Of a stretch of 64,000 nucleotides of DNA, positions 45,801-55,300 are shown piece after piece. Source of the DNA: Mantamonas sphyraenae (lineage: Eukaryota > CRuMs > Mantamonadidae). A program made the position numbers and the translations under genes. Under the pieces are notes generated by a model. That model saw only the letters and a program-made list of their open reading frames with translations. It ran no database searches and had not been told where the DNA came from. Where the stretch lies: NCBI GenBank assembly GCA_026936335.1, contig JAPMXV010000020.1, positions 124,001 to 188,000 on the forward strand, in the 5' to 3' direction. Numbering within the stretch: the first letter of the stretch is position 1; every line of letters starts with the position of its first letter.

Positions 45801-48800
45801 TGCGTTTGCCAGTCACTGTGCGCGTGCGCAACTTGAACACGCGCATGCCAGCCATCGTGTCTGTGCACACGGCATGTGACAACGTCCAGCTGCGTGACAA
45901 CTACGAAGGAACGAGTGTGGACGGGGCGGGAGAGCTTGAAGTCGACCTGTGGCTCGAGGCTGGGCGCTCGCTGGGACTTGTATGGGGTTCTGTGGTTGTG
46001 TGCAATACGCTCGAAGGCGTCCATGGCAAGGAGTACGCTGTTGTGATGTATGCGTACGTGAGCAGTCCATTGGATTGTGGGCTGAGCATTATGCCGTCGC
46101 GGCTGCACCAGAGTGACGTCGGCCACACGATGCCCGGCCGACGAGTACCGCACGTGGACATGGAGCGGGCGCACATGGATTACCACAGCGTGTATGTGAG
46201 TGGGGACGACACCATGATGGGCGGGTATGTGCGTCCGGTGTACCTGCAGCTGCGCAACACCAAAGACCATGCCATCACGCTACACGCTCTGTCGGACATG
46301 CCGGTGAGTGTGCAGATGGTGCGCTCAAACGCCATCGCGCCGCTGCTGCGTGAGAAACGTCGCTCATCGGACACAGAGATCCTTCGCCATCGCGTGCCCT
46401 TTCCGACGCTTGACGTAGCAGGCGCATCTGCGTCGTCGTCGGCTGTGTCGGCAGGGTGTGCGCCGGTGGACCTTGCGTCTACAGATGTGCGTGAGCTGAT
46501 GCCGTGCTCCACGTTGTTCACCTTGAAGCCAGGCCAGGCCATCGAGCTGGAGGTGCACGCACCCGCAGCCACGCCGGGGGACATGGAGAAGCGGCAATGG
46601 AAGAGACTGCGACGTGGGATGTGCATGCGCTTCTCTGCCATCCTGATGTTGGTGGTGAACAAAGAGCAGCCAGACAGCGAGATCGAGGAAGTCGCAGGCG
46701 ACGGCGACGGCGACAAGGGCAAGGACCGTGCAGAGGACGACGCGCAAGGGACCAACCTGCAACTGTTGCCTGGTGTTGACTCGGTGTGTCACTGCTTCTC
46801 CGTGTCAGGCGTGTTCTGCCACACCATGGGAGAACTGAAAGAACGCACGGTCAACCTCGGGTACGTGGGCTCCCTCAACGACTGGGACAAGGTTTACTTT
46901 GACACAGAGGTGGTCAATTTGTCAAACAACCCGCTGTACATTTCGTGGCCGATGCAGGACGCCGAGTTTCCTGTCAAGGCTGTGGAGCCTGCGCTGGACA
47001 ACGACGTTGCGTCGGTGCCATCCAACGGCTCGCAACGACTGTCGTTTGCACTGGACCCGACGCTTGCAGTGTCGATTCCGCGTCGTGCCGTGGCTCATCA
47101 ACAGCGTATGCCGCTGGAGATCAGCTTTGTGGTGAACTTGGTCAACGTGCACAACCCTGCCAACCAGATGTCGTTGAACGTGCGCGCCACAGTGTTGTTC
47201 TCCCCCCTGTTTTACCACAACCAAAGCATGTGGTTTACGTTCCTGCGGGGACAGTTTACGTTTCTGCGTGTGGACTGGAAGGACTTTCAGATGCGCACGG
47301 TGGGTACGCAGGTGCCACGCGCCGTGCGCCTGTCGTCTGTGATGCTGCCTGTGTTGAACCACCCAGGCAGTGTGGCGTTGCAATCGGTGACCACACAACC
47401 GCTGGCTGCGAGCTCACGCAGCCCGCTTGTGTCGCTGTCGTCGCGACGCAGCCCTGAAACGACGATGCGACGCAACGACCGCAGCGGGGTGTCGGAGTAT
47501 GTGATGAAGGTGGCCAACCGCATCCAACAGCCTGTGATGATGCAGTTTTCGTTGGAGCTGACCGAAACGGTTGTCCCGTACATCGACCTGGACGTGCTGT
47601 TCAACAACGAGCCAACGCACGAGGTGTTGCTCGAAGGAGGTGACAGCATCGATGCGCTGCTGTCTGCAGCTGCGCGAGACGACAAGAAACTGAGCGAGGC
47701 CACTCTGTTGGAGATGTACTTCCACAGCGAAGAGTTTGCACGCGCATCTGGCTGCGAACGCCCGACGAAGGATTCCATTGTGATTGGCCATCTGCTGGTG
47801 ACCACAATGGCAGGTGAGATGATCGATCGTGAGGACGGGGACGACTCGGCTGCGTCTCTGGTGGCATATCAAAACAGCGATGGTCAAGCAACGTCCATGA
47901 TGGCGTTGGGTGACGGCGGAAACAGCGGCAGCAACAGCGGCAACACACGTGACGGCGTATCAGAAGACAGATACCGCATCCATGCTGTGTACCAGGACGT
48001 CGTTGCTATCTGGATGCGTCTGCGTCTGCGTCCTTCGGTGACAATTGCCGACCGTGTGATCCAGATGATGCCCACCAAGAATCCGGGCGTGTTCTCTGGC
48101 TTTCTGCTTGTGCAAAACCGTTCACCCATGCTACCACTCAAGTGGCGAGCTGTGATTGTGCCCACACCTGAAGGGGATTGGCTGGCTCTGTCGCAGGAGG
48201 AAGACACCATTTGCTATCCGAGCGTGGACCAGCGCATCAGCGTGCTGCTGGATATCAACAAGATCCCGCAGCACGTGGAGTTGGGCCAAACCACGTACTA
48301 CGTGCACGTGGTAGACACCGAACAGCCTACAGTACACACGTCGCGACGCCGAATCGGCTTTTCCAAACACAGCCAAGAGGTGGCCAAGGCCAGGCGACGC
48401 TCGCAATTGGAACTGCAGTTGCACGTGGACAGGGACAACACAAGCAGCTCGGCAGACAGCAGCTCTTCGGTGAGTCGCAGCACAAGTGCACATGAGGATC
48501 TGGATAGGCTGGGAACGTCGGGACCACACGGAGAGCTGCTGAACGAGGAGGAGGTGCTGAGGAGTTTGCAGCAGAAAGTGACGGCAGCAACACCGCGCAA
48601 GGAAAAGGCAGATGCCCTGGCGAATCCGGAAATGGCCACGCTGAGGCTGGAAGGGTGTTCGGAGGTGGCAGGCTCACACATGCGGTACGAATTGGACATG
48701 GGTGTGCACACGATGCAGAAGCGTACCGTGACTGCGCAGCTGTGGATCGTCAACGACATGTCATTCACACAACACTTTACGCTGCGGTCTGTAAAGCCTG

Positions 48801-50830
48801 GTGACCGTCGCTGGCTGACGGTGTCCCACGAGACGGGCAAGGTGCGCGCCAACGCCTCGCTCAAGGTGACGCTGAACTTCAACATTGACGAGGTCGCTGT
48901 GCGTTCTGGGTTTCTGGTGCTGGACAACATGGCAAATGGGAACGACACCAAGTTTGTGCGGATCAGCATGGATGTGGTGCAGCCGTTGGACCGAGACCGT
49001 GATCTGACGCTTCTGTTTCACGTGTGTGCCACCAAAAGCGACATCACCGACTGGATCAATCCGGAGATCGACTTGGGATCGGTGTACTGCGATCACGTGT
49101 ACCGTTCGCACTCGTTTGTGCTGCGCAACAACAGCAATCAGCCGTTGGAGCTGATGGTAGACGTGGAGAAAGACAAGGCCACACAAGCGTGTGCCCTTCA
49201 CCTGTCCAAGTCGTTCTCACTGCCCAAACTGTTCACGTCCATCACACTGGCCAAAAACACCAGCAAGACGGTGTATGTATTCTTCCAGCCGCGGCTAGGC
49301 GAATCGATGCCGAGCAATCAGGACTTTGTGCAGCAGTTTGAGGCGAGTCTGGTCATTCGCTGCCGTCTTATCAAGGACCTGGAGAAGCGAGTTAAGGTTA
49401 CTGCGCGCATTCATCAGTCACAAATGCAAGTGTTGCCGCGGTTGCTGGAGTGGAACTGGGAAAACGCGACAGCGAACAACGGGCGACGCAAGCGCAGCTC
49501 AAGCACAGCCGAGGGGTCTTCGGTTAGCACTGGGCGAGAAGGAACGGCTGCGGTCAGGGCAAGGACCACAAGCAGCAGCAGCAGCACAAGCGCGGGTGAT
49601 GACAACGGCAGCAGCAGCAGCAGTAGCAGCAGGGAGATCGCTGGAGGGCAGGAAGAAAGTGTGCAGGAGCTCAGCAGTACAGCGTTGGCTGGTGCACAGG
49701 CGCTTGCGGGAGGCCAGGAGAGCAGCGGTCAGAACAGCGACGCTGAAGAGGATGAGGAGGGGGACATTTCGTTGCACAGCAACATCCCTGCTCCAGAGGA
49801 AGAAATGGAGATGGTGCTGATCAGCGCCATGGGCATGATGTCGCTGACAGACTCGACAGAGTACATGGAGTCGCCCATGCGTGCGAGACTGACTGGGCGC
49901 GGGTTGAGGGAAGGACCACGACGAGGAAGCGGCGACGGCAGTGTGGGCGCCGTGCTGTTTGAGGGAAGCACAGAGCGGACGATCAAGATTGGCAACTTGT
50001 TTGAGGACAAGAAGCTGCACGTGCGGATGTTTATGAGCGGCAACCTGTTCACAGTGGATGGGTACCAGGACAACGACGTGATCACGGTGCCCGCCGGAGA
50101 CGAGGTGACGGTGCTTGTGCGACCCAACATGGTGGCCATCAGCAAGCGGTTGGACATGTTTGAGCGCGAGTGGGCCATTGAAGAGCATCTGACGATGTAC
50201 AATCTTGAGCGGTTGAGCGAAAAGTACCGTGTGCTGATCAAGTTCCACCGGCACCCGCTTGTAAACGGTCTGGTGGGCGGAACCCCCAGCTACAGTGCCG
50301 CACGGCTGCACGCCATGCTTGAGGAGCGCATCTCTGTGTTCTTGGTGCGCTTTTCGGCTCTTTGGCGTCGCGTTCTGGGCGATGAGTCGTCGGAGGCAAT
50401 GGTGCACTCGGAAACGGCAGGGACGATGACGACGTCGTCGGCTCTGGACAAAAGCATTGTGCTGATGCATGCAGCGGACGAGTTGGAGAGCTTGCAACAC
50501 GGGGCAGTGGCAAAGGAAGTGTTGCAAGAGGAGCATGAGCTGTACGAGACATACCGGTTCATCACTGACGAACTGGCGTTCCACGGACTGCAATTCCACC
50601 AGCAGACGATGGAGTCGTTCCAGCTGGCCGAACTGCTGTTTGGGTACGTGTTGTCGCATCCGTTGATTCGAGGCTTTATTGCGCAGCAAGAGGTGGGCCA
50701 CATCCAGGTGCCCGAATACTGGCACAAGTGGTTGTCACGTGTGCGCACCTACGTCGCTCACTTCCCCGACGTCCCCTCCGAGTGGCTGATGGAAGAGGCG
50801 AACCGCATTGATGCGCTGTGGCTTGAGTGA
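39824..50830 (+). CDS. Giant ASH/HYDIN-like domain protein, 3,668 residues in a single exon
   Basis: A chain of Ig-like MSP/ASH (ASPM-SPD2-Hydin) domains typical of ciliary central-apparatus and centrosomal proteins. Repeated signatures: ELDFGDCVVGQRSS then IPPRSVHEMTVDFLP; NINFGTVQTRESRTRILVI then VPPHDTKEVHFVFCP; DLGDVDVFGQHAPAQVLVEN; NLGYVGSLNDW; DLGSVYCDHVYRSHSFVLRN. Acidic linkers lie near residues 540-640 and 970-1030, a short coiled coil near 1310-1340 (IEELERKMQKYVIKKKLHK), and Ser-rich linkers near 1530-1690 and 3230-3330. The C-terminal 170 residues are helical (ELLFGYVLSHPLIRGF) and may be a separate domain. I see no calponin-homology domain, so it is not a plain CFAP47 and not clearly HYDIN. 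No intron in 11 kb. Confidence 0.85.
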   Translation: MPFPVALPAVDSSGVFALGDLVVREAAHLFNFPVTSLNTSEEITLQLAADNPAVLAFQLDNPNLGVDEHQQHNHLFNVANHVDSVTLQPGETCNLVLVLVLDGSQPVSRPASTDVSPRAASPSEGQFHSSSHASPYAASSAQAQSGLHLQLHKVSALRTRDVRSSSADSIGSSLYDDDDNAAMDIQLDSPRTELPGRSNSTGGKSPPGRWSPFVVHIIMQQGVEVVTVPCVGNMCVSTFEVDTPLLWFEDCLLGNRYERPLNVHNTSQAPLRLRITSVPPNASQRAPVLAYYNQEPVQVLTVEGMGYAKLSMVFQPVAISRGKQVATIHLENLNNNDSDMVVPVHGYVSADDSRSPVTLEYGATTEFGTVYANCWACKPIVFRNTSLTTQLVEFSLELAQQIVFTVPDARTQQTNDAATGSSASTALSMAGMELGDSLVGETDTASLLDSSEPNARDTVSEIVLGPASMRKLLLWFRPQPDARRPLRFNLSSFRVYFKSTPQQRPGEADNIQTMAPYLKPSGNSAGDSSSMNDNSISASTSTDDDDNIVADDLDDDAAAQDDHADKQSDRDSDDDDDGEHDGDSTKETVGAKTASASAKESRISDDDDSDREDDRMETEGSLGSASSTRTVRLSEQQQVALNETRNAAPVSPAGKKKTLSRATSSTAMHEYASGSNTGDRDEVGEVWASIKCTARVCLSVVKLVTQELDFGDCVVGQRSSTSTQIHNLSSLPAHLSLLLESNQLSIEPRSFVIPPRSVHEMTVDFLPTESTLKYRNQVTVVNRCNRSNDLSLQVSAANHDLHRMAFHSLFYKITDVTKASLGSLSFGNVLANSLHLQIIHIKNITRSELVLSLDTNAPSQLTIMQRAEATVAERNDDDERGQNREGGNTQRLMDMLDEKLTVQSMSSSSSSSTPFYLLDDQSEVQFVHQEAKSRREALAAIQSRLIEPVKHLRLEPRARAVLYVVFTPEHPEDAADNDETATEDTASTSGGDGDGSADTSSDQEQDDETADEDQEGVTELVEGAWALDAPGPRQGKSTQRGDVQSATSGTRAAGTGMVRSRSHFNLSNRGVLQGVSYSILIQLEDFDRTYATSSAFWQEENLDVVRSLPVEAQVCSANTTLTQANINFGTVQTRESRTRILVIHNGADMPLHYSINKSGSMSSSDILFLNNRVSIVPPHDTKEVHFVFCPTLAGRFEETLTVQNLHDESDRHEVRVKANVVSRSRFFLQDLYADLGTSLMSGSAHLSGEGVLQLSNTSKQTRTYDISLVHPMAKTVFGVEARFVLRRDNAQYQDMAKVDQQIEELERKMQKYVIKKKLHKLEDTRKKLQSLYEIKSGQSEVLGRDVNWDAVFAMSSPTASSLALASRIPNDQEFSSVFSNRLCFSLLPNSTQTILVRLVAHARVHIDDSMAIDALALPHVAVLRVQEAKNNDVVKNVGLLTTVCLTPETHEYTRKSLMRMRGIHAVGDDPSTMQQQLLWNAAECHVEIERTLANGAKGSIDEAARMASRQVARMLHTILRTHPNRAQAGSASSSTAGSTGSMAGKRNHSHSSLHDLARIDEDSESDTHTDLELENELFGGVDRRYRWHDEEGNTPGRPDSSLSSVSGSSESDSTWQGSVGVSRSDSLEDLLRAYELDEHVLVDASSEMGWTETGGDAASGEYVRETTPVKKQRGDGMMMHGEGSESSQSGVLSEDSTKEEQAASAEKLLIVCGEGVVDLGDVDVFGQHAPAQVLVENVGDVRVPFTVAVPEEFAHAMTVRPESGSIGPVDSVTLQVHFHEWEVGRKHAHFVVRQADRPEDPGSEMRVEVTANMVSQQLVEVVYVDGPNGEQEVGLEQDEDSAGNMVVRGSEVDLGLFYLRQKSVLSEGKRMLIRNVCEQAVWVTVSSNMGRQIAFADGRSTASSLPLVLGVQESVEVSVHLDGQYAFHGAQEDHVREIVAGVRLRVDLDSGDEHVRDYVVPVRALVGISTVEVEQSTVFLGLHRLEEDASVPLRLPVTVRVRNLNTRMPAIVSVHTACDNVQLRDNYEGTSVDGAGELEVDLWLEAGRSLGLVWGSVVVCNTLEGVHGKEYAVVMYAYVSSPLDCGLSIMPSRLHQSDVGHTMPGRRVPHVDMERAHMDYHSVYVSGDDTMMGGYVRPVYLQLRNTKDHAITLHALSDMPVSVQMVRSNAIAPLLREKRRSSDTEILRHRVPFPTLDVAGASASSSAVSAGCAPVDLASTDVRELMPCSTLFTLKPGQAIELEVHAPAATPGDMEKRQWKRLRRGMCMRFSAILMLVVNKEQPDSEIEEVAGDGDGDKGKDRAEDDAQGTNLQLLPGVDSVCHCFSVSGVFCHTMGELKERTVNLGYVGSLNDWDKVYFDTEVVNLSNNPLYISWPMQDAEFPVKAVEPALDNDVASVPSNGSQRLSFALDPTLAVSIPRRAVAHQQRMPLEISFVVNLVNVHNPANQMSLNVRATVLFSPLFYHNQSMWFTFLRGQFTFLRVDWKDFQMRTVGTQVPRAVRLSSVMLPVLNHPGSVALQSVTTQPLAASSRSPLVSLSSRRSPETTMRRNDRSGVSEYVMKVANRIQQPVMMQFSLELTETVVPYIDLDVLFNNEPTHEVLLEGGDSIDALLSAAARDDKKLSEATLLEMYFHSEEFARASGCERPTKDSIVIGHLLVTTMAGEMIDREDGDDSAASLVAYQNSDGQATSMMALGDGGNSGSNSGNTRDGVSEDRYRIHAVYQDVVAIWMRLRLRPSVTIADRVIQMMPTKNPGVFSGFLLVQNRSPMLPLKWRAVIVPTPEGDWLALSQEEDTICYPSVDQRISVLLDINKIPQHVELGQTTYYVHVVDTEQPTVHTSRRRIGFSKHSQEVAKARRRSQLELQLHVDRDNTSSSADSSSSVSRSTSAHEDLDRLGTSGPHGELLNEEEVLRSLQQKVTAATPRKEKADALANPEMATLRLEGCSEVAGSHMRYELDMGVHTMQKRTVTAQLWIVNDMSFTQHFTLRSVKPGDRRWLTVSHETGKVRANASLKVTLNFNIDEVAVRSGFLVLDNMANGNDTKFVRISMDVVQPLDRDRDLTLLFHVCATKSDITDWINPEIDLGSVYCDHVYRSHSFVLRNNSNQPLELMVDVEKDKATQACALHLSKSFSLPKLFTSITLAKNTSKTVYVFFQPRLGESMPSNQDFVQQFEASLVIRCRLIKDLEKRVKVTARIHQSQMQVLPRLLEWNWENATANNGRRKRSSSTAEGSSVSTGREGTAAVRARTTSSSSSTSAGDDNGSSSSSSSREIAGGQEESVQELSSTALAGAQALAGGQESSGQNSDAEEDEEGDISLHSNIPAPEEEMEMVLISAMGMMSLTDSTEYMESPMRARLTGRGLREGPRRGSGDGSVGAVLFEGSTERTIKIGNLFEDKKLHVRMFMSGNLFTVDGYQDNDVITVPAGDEVTVLVRPNMVAISKRLDMFEREWAIEEHLTMYNLERLSEKYRVLIKFHRHPLVNGLVGGTPSYSAARLHAMLEERISVFLVRFSALWRRVLGDESSEAMVHSETAGTMTTSSALDKSIVLMHAADELESLQHGAVAKEVLQEEHELYETYRFITDELAFHGLQFHQQTMESFQLAELLFGYVLSHPLIRGFIAQQEVGHIQVPEYWHKWLSRVRTYVAHFPDVPSEWLMEEANRIDALWLE

Positions 50831-50848
50831 TGAGAGGTTGAGCTGAGC

Positions 50849-52253
50849 TCAGAGAACAAACTCCACGCCCTCGTACTTGACCGGTGCAATGAATGTTTCC
50901 GGCATAAGAATAGTGTTGGTTTTGCTGTGGGTGGTGTTTGATGTGGAGTTAGCAAAGAGTGTCGAGGAAAAAGGCGGTGCACACGCCCACAGCCACGTAC
51001 ATGTCGATGACAGTGATGTAGGACTCGACGTCATCGTCGACTTCCTTTGTCTTGAGGGCGACGATTTCTGTGTTGTGGCCAGGGACGAAGCGGAAGGCTG
51101 AAAAGCCGCGCTCGGGGTTCAGGGGCCCGACTTCGGTGAAGGTGACGTCGGAGAACTTTTCGTTGGCGGCAATGAGGATGTTGCTGCCACGACGCTGATC
51201 CAAGACGTCGTTGTAGGCCTCCTTGGAGGCACGTCGAGGCAGGAAGTACCAACGCTTGTCAAACGGGTTCCAGTTGGCACTCTCGTGGAGCAGGTAGCCC
51301 GGGTGTTCGTAGCCCGTGCTGCTGCGCAGCTTGTTGTAGTGTGTGCTCCAATCCATGGACTGCACGCGCAGGTGTTTGTCCAACACTTTGACGTACTGCG
51401 GGTTCTTGCTGACGATTTTCTGTGTGCCGGTGACGGGAAACGAGGCGAGGCGTGGGGTTGGCGTTGAAAGGGTGTGAGTGCGCATTCTCGCCTGCAGCCA
51501 ATGGGGGCTGTGCTGGGCCACACGTACGCCTTGGTTGTTTGTGTACTCCTTGCCCATGGAGCCAATGTACAGATAGTCGTCCTTGACGGTGGCCCACTCG
51601 CACTTGAAGCCTTTTTGGCTGTTGCCGTCGCCATCGGTGAGGATTTGGCGCGGGTACACACTTTCACCGTGGACCTGGTACACTGGGTGGGGATGGGGTG
51701 CGGTAAATGAGCGTCAGAGGCAAGCAAGGGACACTGTGCAGTCCAGGTGGGGTCACGTACGGATGCCCGTGCGGTCGTCGCAGGCGTAGAGGCGGTCGTT
51801 GAACTTGACAAGAGTGCTGAGCTCCATGCCGCGCGACTTTGACTTTTTTGTGCCCTCTGCAAACTTGGAGGTGAGGGTGATCTCTTCCTCCCACACGATG
51901 CGGTACTTGTTGGTCTGGGCATTGCGGTAGAGGGCACCTGTGCGAAGGAGAGCCTTCCACTTGGCGGCATGCGGCACCTTGGAATCCTCGTCCATGTCGG
52001 AAATGATGGCAATCTTAAAGAGGCCCTTTTCGTAGTTGGGCACAACCATTTCGTCTGCGTCGACGAGGCGACGACGGGTCTCCTCTTTGTGGACGTGGTG
52101 TTCCTTGACCGGGTCCATGGTGAGGGTGAGAAGGAGGAGGACGGCGGTGAGGGCGGTGAGGACAAAGACCTGCGGGTAGTTGCTCCACAGGTGGCGCACC
52201 CTGCTGTTGACCGACGAGCCACTCGGCGTGGTGGACGAGGCGGGCGTCAACAT
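50849..52253 (-). CDS. CANT1: Calcium-activated nucleotidase (CANT1-type apyrase)
   Basis: CANT1 hydrolyses UDP, GDP and other nucleotides in the ER/Golgi lumen with Ca2+. Exons 52253-51761, 51682-51528, 51419-51001 and 50924-50849 sum to 1,143 nt, 380 residues; all three donors are GTACGT. N-terminal signal anchor: VFVLTALTAVLLLLTLTM (residues about 29-46), a type II topology as in human. Family blocks: FKIAIISDMDEDSK, then RGMELSTLVKFNDRLYACDD then RTG, then ILTDGDGNSQKGFKCEWATV, then GYLLHESANWNPFDKRWYFL then PRRAS, then MPETFIAPVKYEGVEFVL. The start MLTPASS leaves 79 bp to the divergent NUP188 start; a farther in-frame ATG at 52346 would overlap NUP188. Its stop is 18 bp from the giant gene's stop. 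Confidence 0.93.
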
Positions 52254-52332
52254 GGCAGCGGGTGTGGACACACGAGTTGGGGTGGGTGCGGGTGGGGGGC
52301 AAGGCGGGGGCGAGGTCGAAACCAACGCTTCG
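52254..52332. promoter_or_regulatory. 79-bp divergent promoter between CANT1 and NUP188
   Basis: It lies between the chosen ATGs at 52253 (minus) and 52333 (plus). It is G-rich on the plus strand with GGTGGGGGGC-like runs. I see no known motif. Confidence 0.45.
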
Positions 52333-55300
52333 ATGCCGGTGCCCATCAAAATCCCAGATAAACCCAAGTTTGGGCGGTCCAAGGGAGGCACGGAGCAGAG
52401 TGATGCGGAGGAGGAGAAGAAGAGCAAGCTGGCGAGCAGGCTGGGCGGTGGACGCAGCAGCAGCAGCGGGCGAACGAGCACAGGCTTTGCGGCGCGAAGG
52501 AGCAAGGACAAGGCAGGCGAGGAACGACAAGAGGAGGAGCAAGGGGACAACAAGGAGAAGGGCAGCAGTGGCACCAAGTCTGCACTGAGCGTACGCGTGA
52601 GCAGCGTGCGCAGCGGCGGAATCGGCAGCAGCAGAGGAGGTGGGAAGGAGGCAGCTGCTGATCAGGCGGGCGCGGAAAGCGCGGACGCAAACGAAGGCGG
52701 CACAGAGACACAGGGCAGCAGTGGCGGCGATGAAGGCAGCAGCAGCGGAGGTGCAGGAGGATTGAGCACACGCAGCACACGCAGCTCGGGACTGAAAAAG
52801 GGCGTGGCGGCATCGGCAAGCAGCGGGGGCAGCAGCAGCGGTGCAAGTGCCGGCTGGACGCTTGCTCGCGACGCGACGAAACCGTACTCGTGGCGCAATC
52901 TGCTGCAATTCCTGCTGTTGGCAGGAGCAGAAACATCCAAGATGGTAAGTGGGGCGGCGGTGGGACGTGCAATGGTACGAGTGGACAAAGACTGACATGA
53001 CTGATGGCATGACGGACGTGGAAAAGGCGCCATTTTTGAAGGCACAGAGCGCAGCGGTGTTTTCGGGCCTGGACTGGTTCCTGCCGCAGAGTGCAGGGTC
53101 ACGCAAGAGTGTGGAGAGTGGCAAGGTTGTGTGGCGAGGCACACAGCGCACAGTGAGCAAGGAGGAGGTCAAGTTCCTGTTGAACCTGTCGGATCTGCTG
53201 GTGAGTTGGCGAGCTGCATGACGGCGGTGCAGGAGGACAGGAGGACACTGACACCGATGTGCGGGATGGCATGCTATGGTGTGTGTGATTGCAACACGCA
53301 TGGCTGTTCCCGAGAGCAGTCGTTGGACGAATTGCAGACATACGGCGTGTTCAACTTGTTTGTCAAGTCGTGGCCGCTGTACGAGAAACTCACGTTGCAG
53401 GAAGAGACTCTGGCCCACATCCAACACTACTACCACGACCAACGGTTGTGTACGCCTGCGGTCCTGATCACCATCATGCAGATTAGCAAAGTGGAGTCGC
53501 ACAGGTACCACGACGTGTGCGTGGAGCTGACCAAAGAATGGCAAGGCAAGGATGTGCATGGCCACCTGCTGGCACAGTACCTGCGCCTGTGCACCGAAAA
53601 CCGCGTGCCGCAAGCAGTGCATCTGGGCAGCACAGAGGGTAGTGACAGGCTGCAGCACGCGTGGCCGACGCAAAACGTGCGCGAACAGGCGATGACGCTG
53701 GAAGCCCTGTTCAGTGTGTATGCCCTGGGCATTGTGCAGGCAGACGTTGCGCATCTGAGTGCGTTGGTACGTGGCCTGGCGAGCCAGGCGTTGGGTGCAC
53801 GGCAGACAAACAGCATCTACCTGGACTCGGAGGCGTGGGAGGTGGTGGAGCGCATCCAACACCTGAGCGTGCTTGTGCTGCTGGCGGCAATCAACCCCAG
53901 CGTGGACCGGTTTGCTGACGAGACGCACCCGCTGATTGAAGCCAACAGCGAAACGATGTTTGCGAAATCGTTTGGCTTTGTGGAGGAGCTGATGGCCTCG
54001 CTGCTGCGGGAGATGCGTGCTCAGGACAGCGGCAACAGCAGCCACGCCAGCATGATGGACAGTTACAGTGCAAGTGGCAGCAGCATGAGCAGCATGAGCA
54101 ATGCATCGCGTGCGCGAGGTGCCTCCAACACGGCAGACGACACGTGGGACATGCTGCGCAGCTTGGGATCGGTGCAGGTGCTTGCGCCTGTGCTTCTCAC
54201 TTGGTCCACTGTGCTCAACATGATGATGGGCCCGTTTCCGGGTCTGCGCACCATGTACGACCCGGAGGACTACGCAGCCGTGGCCATCAAGCACAAGGCG
54301 CCCGTGCAGCTGCGTGCGGCGCTGGTGTACCTTCAGGAGCACGCGCCGATTGTGCGTCTGGAAAGGAACCCGCGGTACACGGCGATGAACTGGACGCACC
54401 ACTACAAGGCGTGCGTGGGAAAGGTGCTTGCGAGCTCGCTGACGTCGTGGAACATCGAAACGATGGTGTCGTGCTGGAACTGGTTTGTGTCGCTCGGATG
54501 CGAGGTTGTGCGCGACGACGTGCAACTTGCGCGTCTGGTGGAGCCCGAGGCAGGCGACAGCAGTGCAGGCAGCCTTGCGCAGTGGTCGCAGGTGGGCCCC
54601 GTGCTGGTGGACATTTCACTGGACCAGTTTCCCGATGTGTTTGCGCCCTACCTGCAGATCCAACGCGCATGTGTGGTGGATGAGGAGAGTGCGCTGTCTG
54701 TGTTTCGTCAGCTGTGTCGGCTGCCGTGCTACACGCACGAACTGCGCCAAGACCAATACCAGATGTGCACGCGGTCGGGCAACCGCATCGATTTGCTGGA
54801 ACCTCTGGAGTTTGACGACGGGATGATCACGCTGCTGCCGCGCATCGACCAGGGCGTGGTGCGTGCCGAAGAGGACGGATACATGATTGTGCGGTGGGAG
54901 CACGAGTACTCGGCGTGCCTCTTGTTTGACAACCTCATGGGCACCTACCTGAAGCTCGTGGAAGAAATGCCGAGCAAAGGCAGCGGCATGCACATGGACA
55001 AGAGCACGAATCTGCTGAGCGACGTGACGTCGTCCGAACAGGAGCTGGCCAACGAGCTGATTGGCGAGATTGCCACGGTTGTGGTGCTCATCGAGGCCAT
55101 GTTTGCAGCCAACGGCAACCTGGTGCCACTGTGGGAGGAGCATGTACAGGAATACGGCGCGCCGCGTAGCCAGCGAGGGTCGTCCAGCTCCACTGACCTG
55201 TCTGGCTTTGGGTTCCGTGCGCCGCGCGGTCAGGGCCAAGGTGTGGAAGAGTGGCAGCTGCTGGAGAGGACGTTTGGCTTGATGCACGCGGTGGTGGATT

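Noticed and set aside
44660-46270. 536-codon minus-strand ORF inside the giant ASH gene
   Set aside because: Antisense shadow of a long GC-rich coding region; no recognisable motif.
52015-54525. 836-codon minus-strand ORF over CANT1 and NUP188
   Set aside because: It crosses two well-supported genes on both strands and has only composition-driven His/Arg/Ala sequence.
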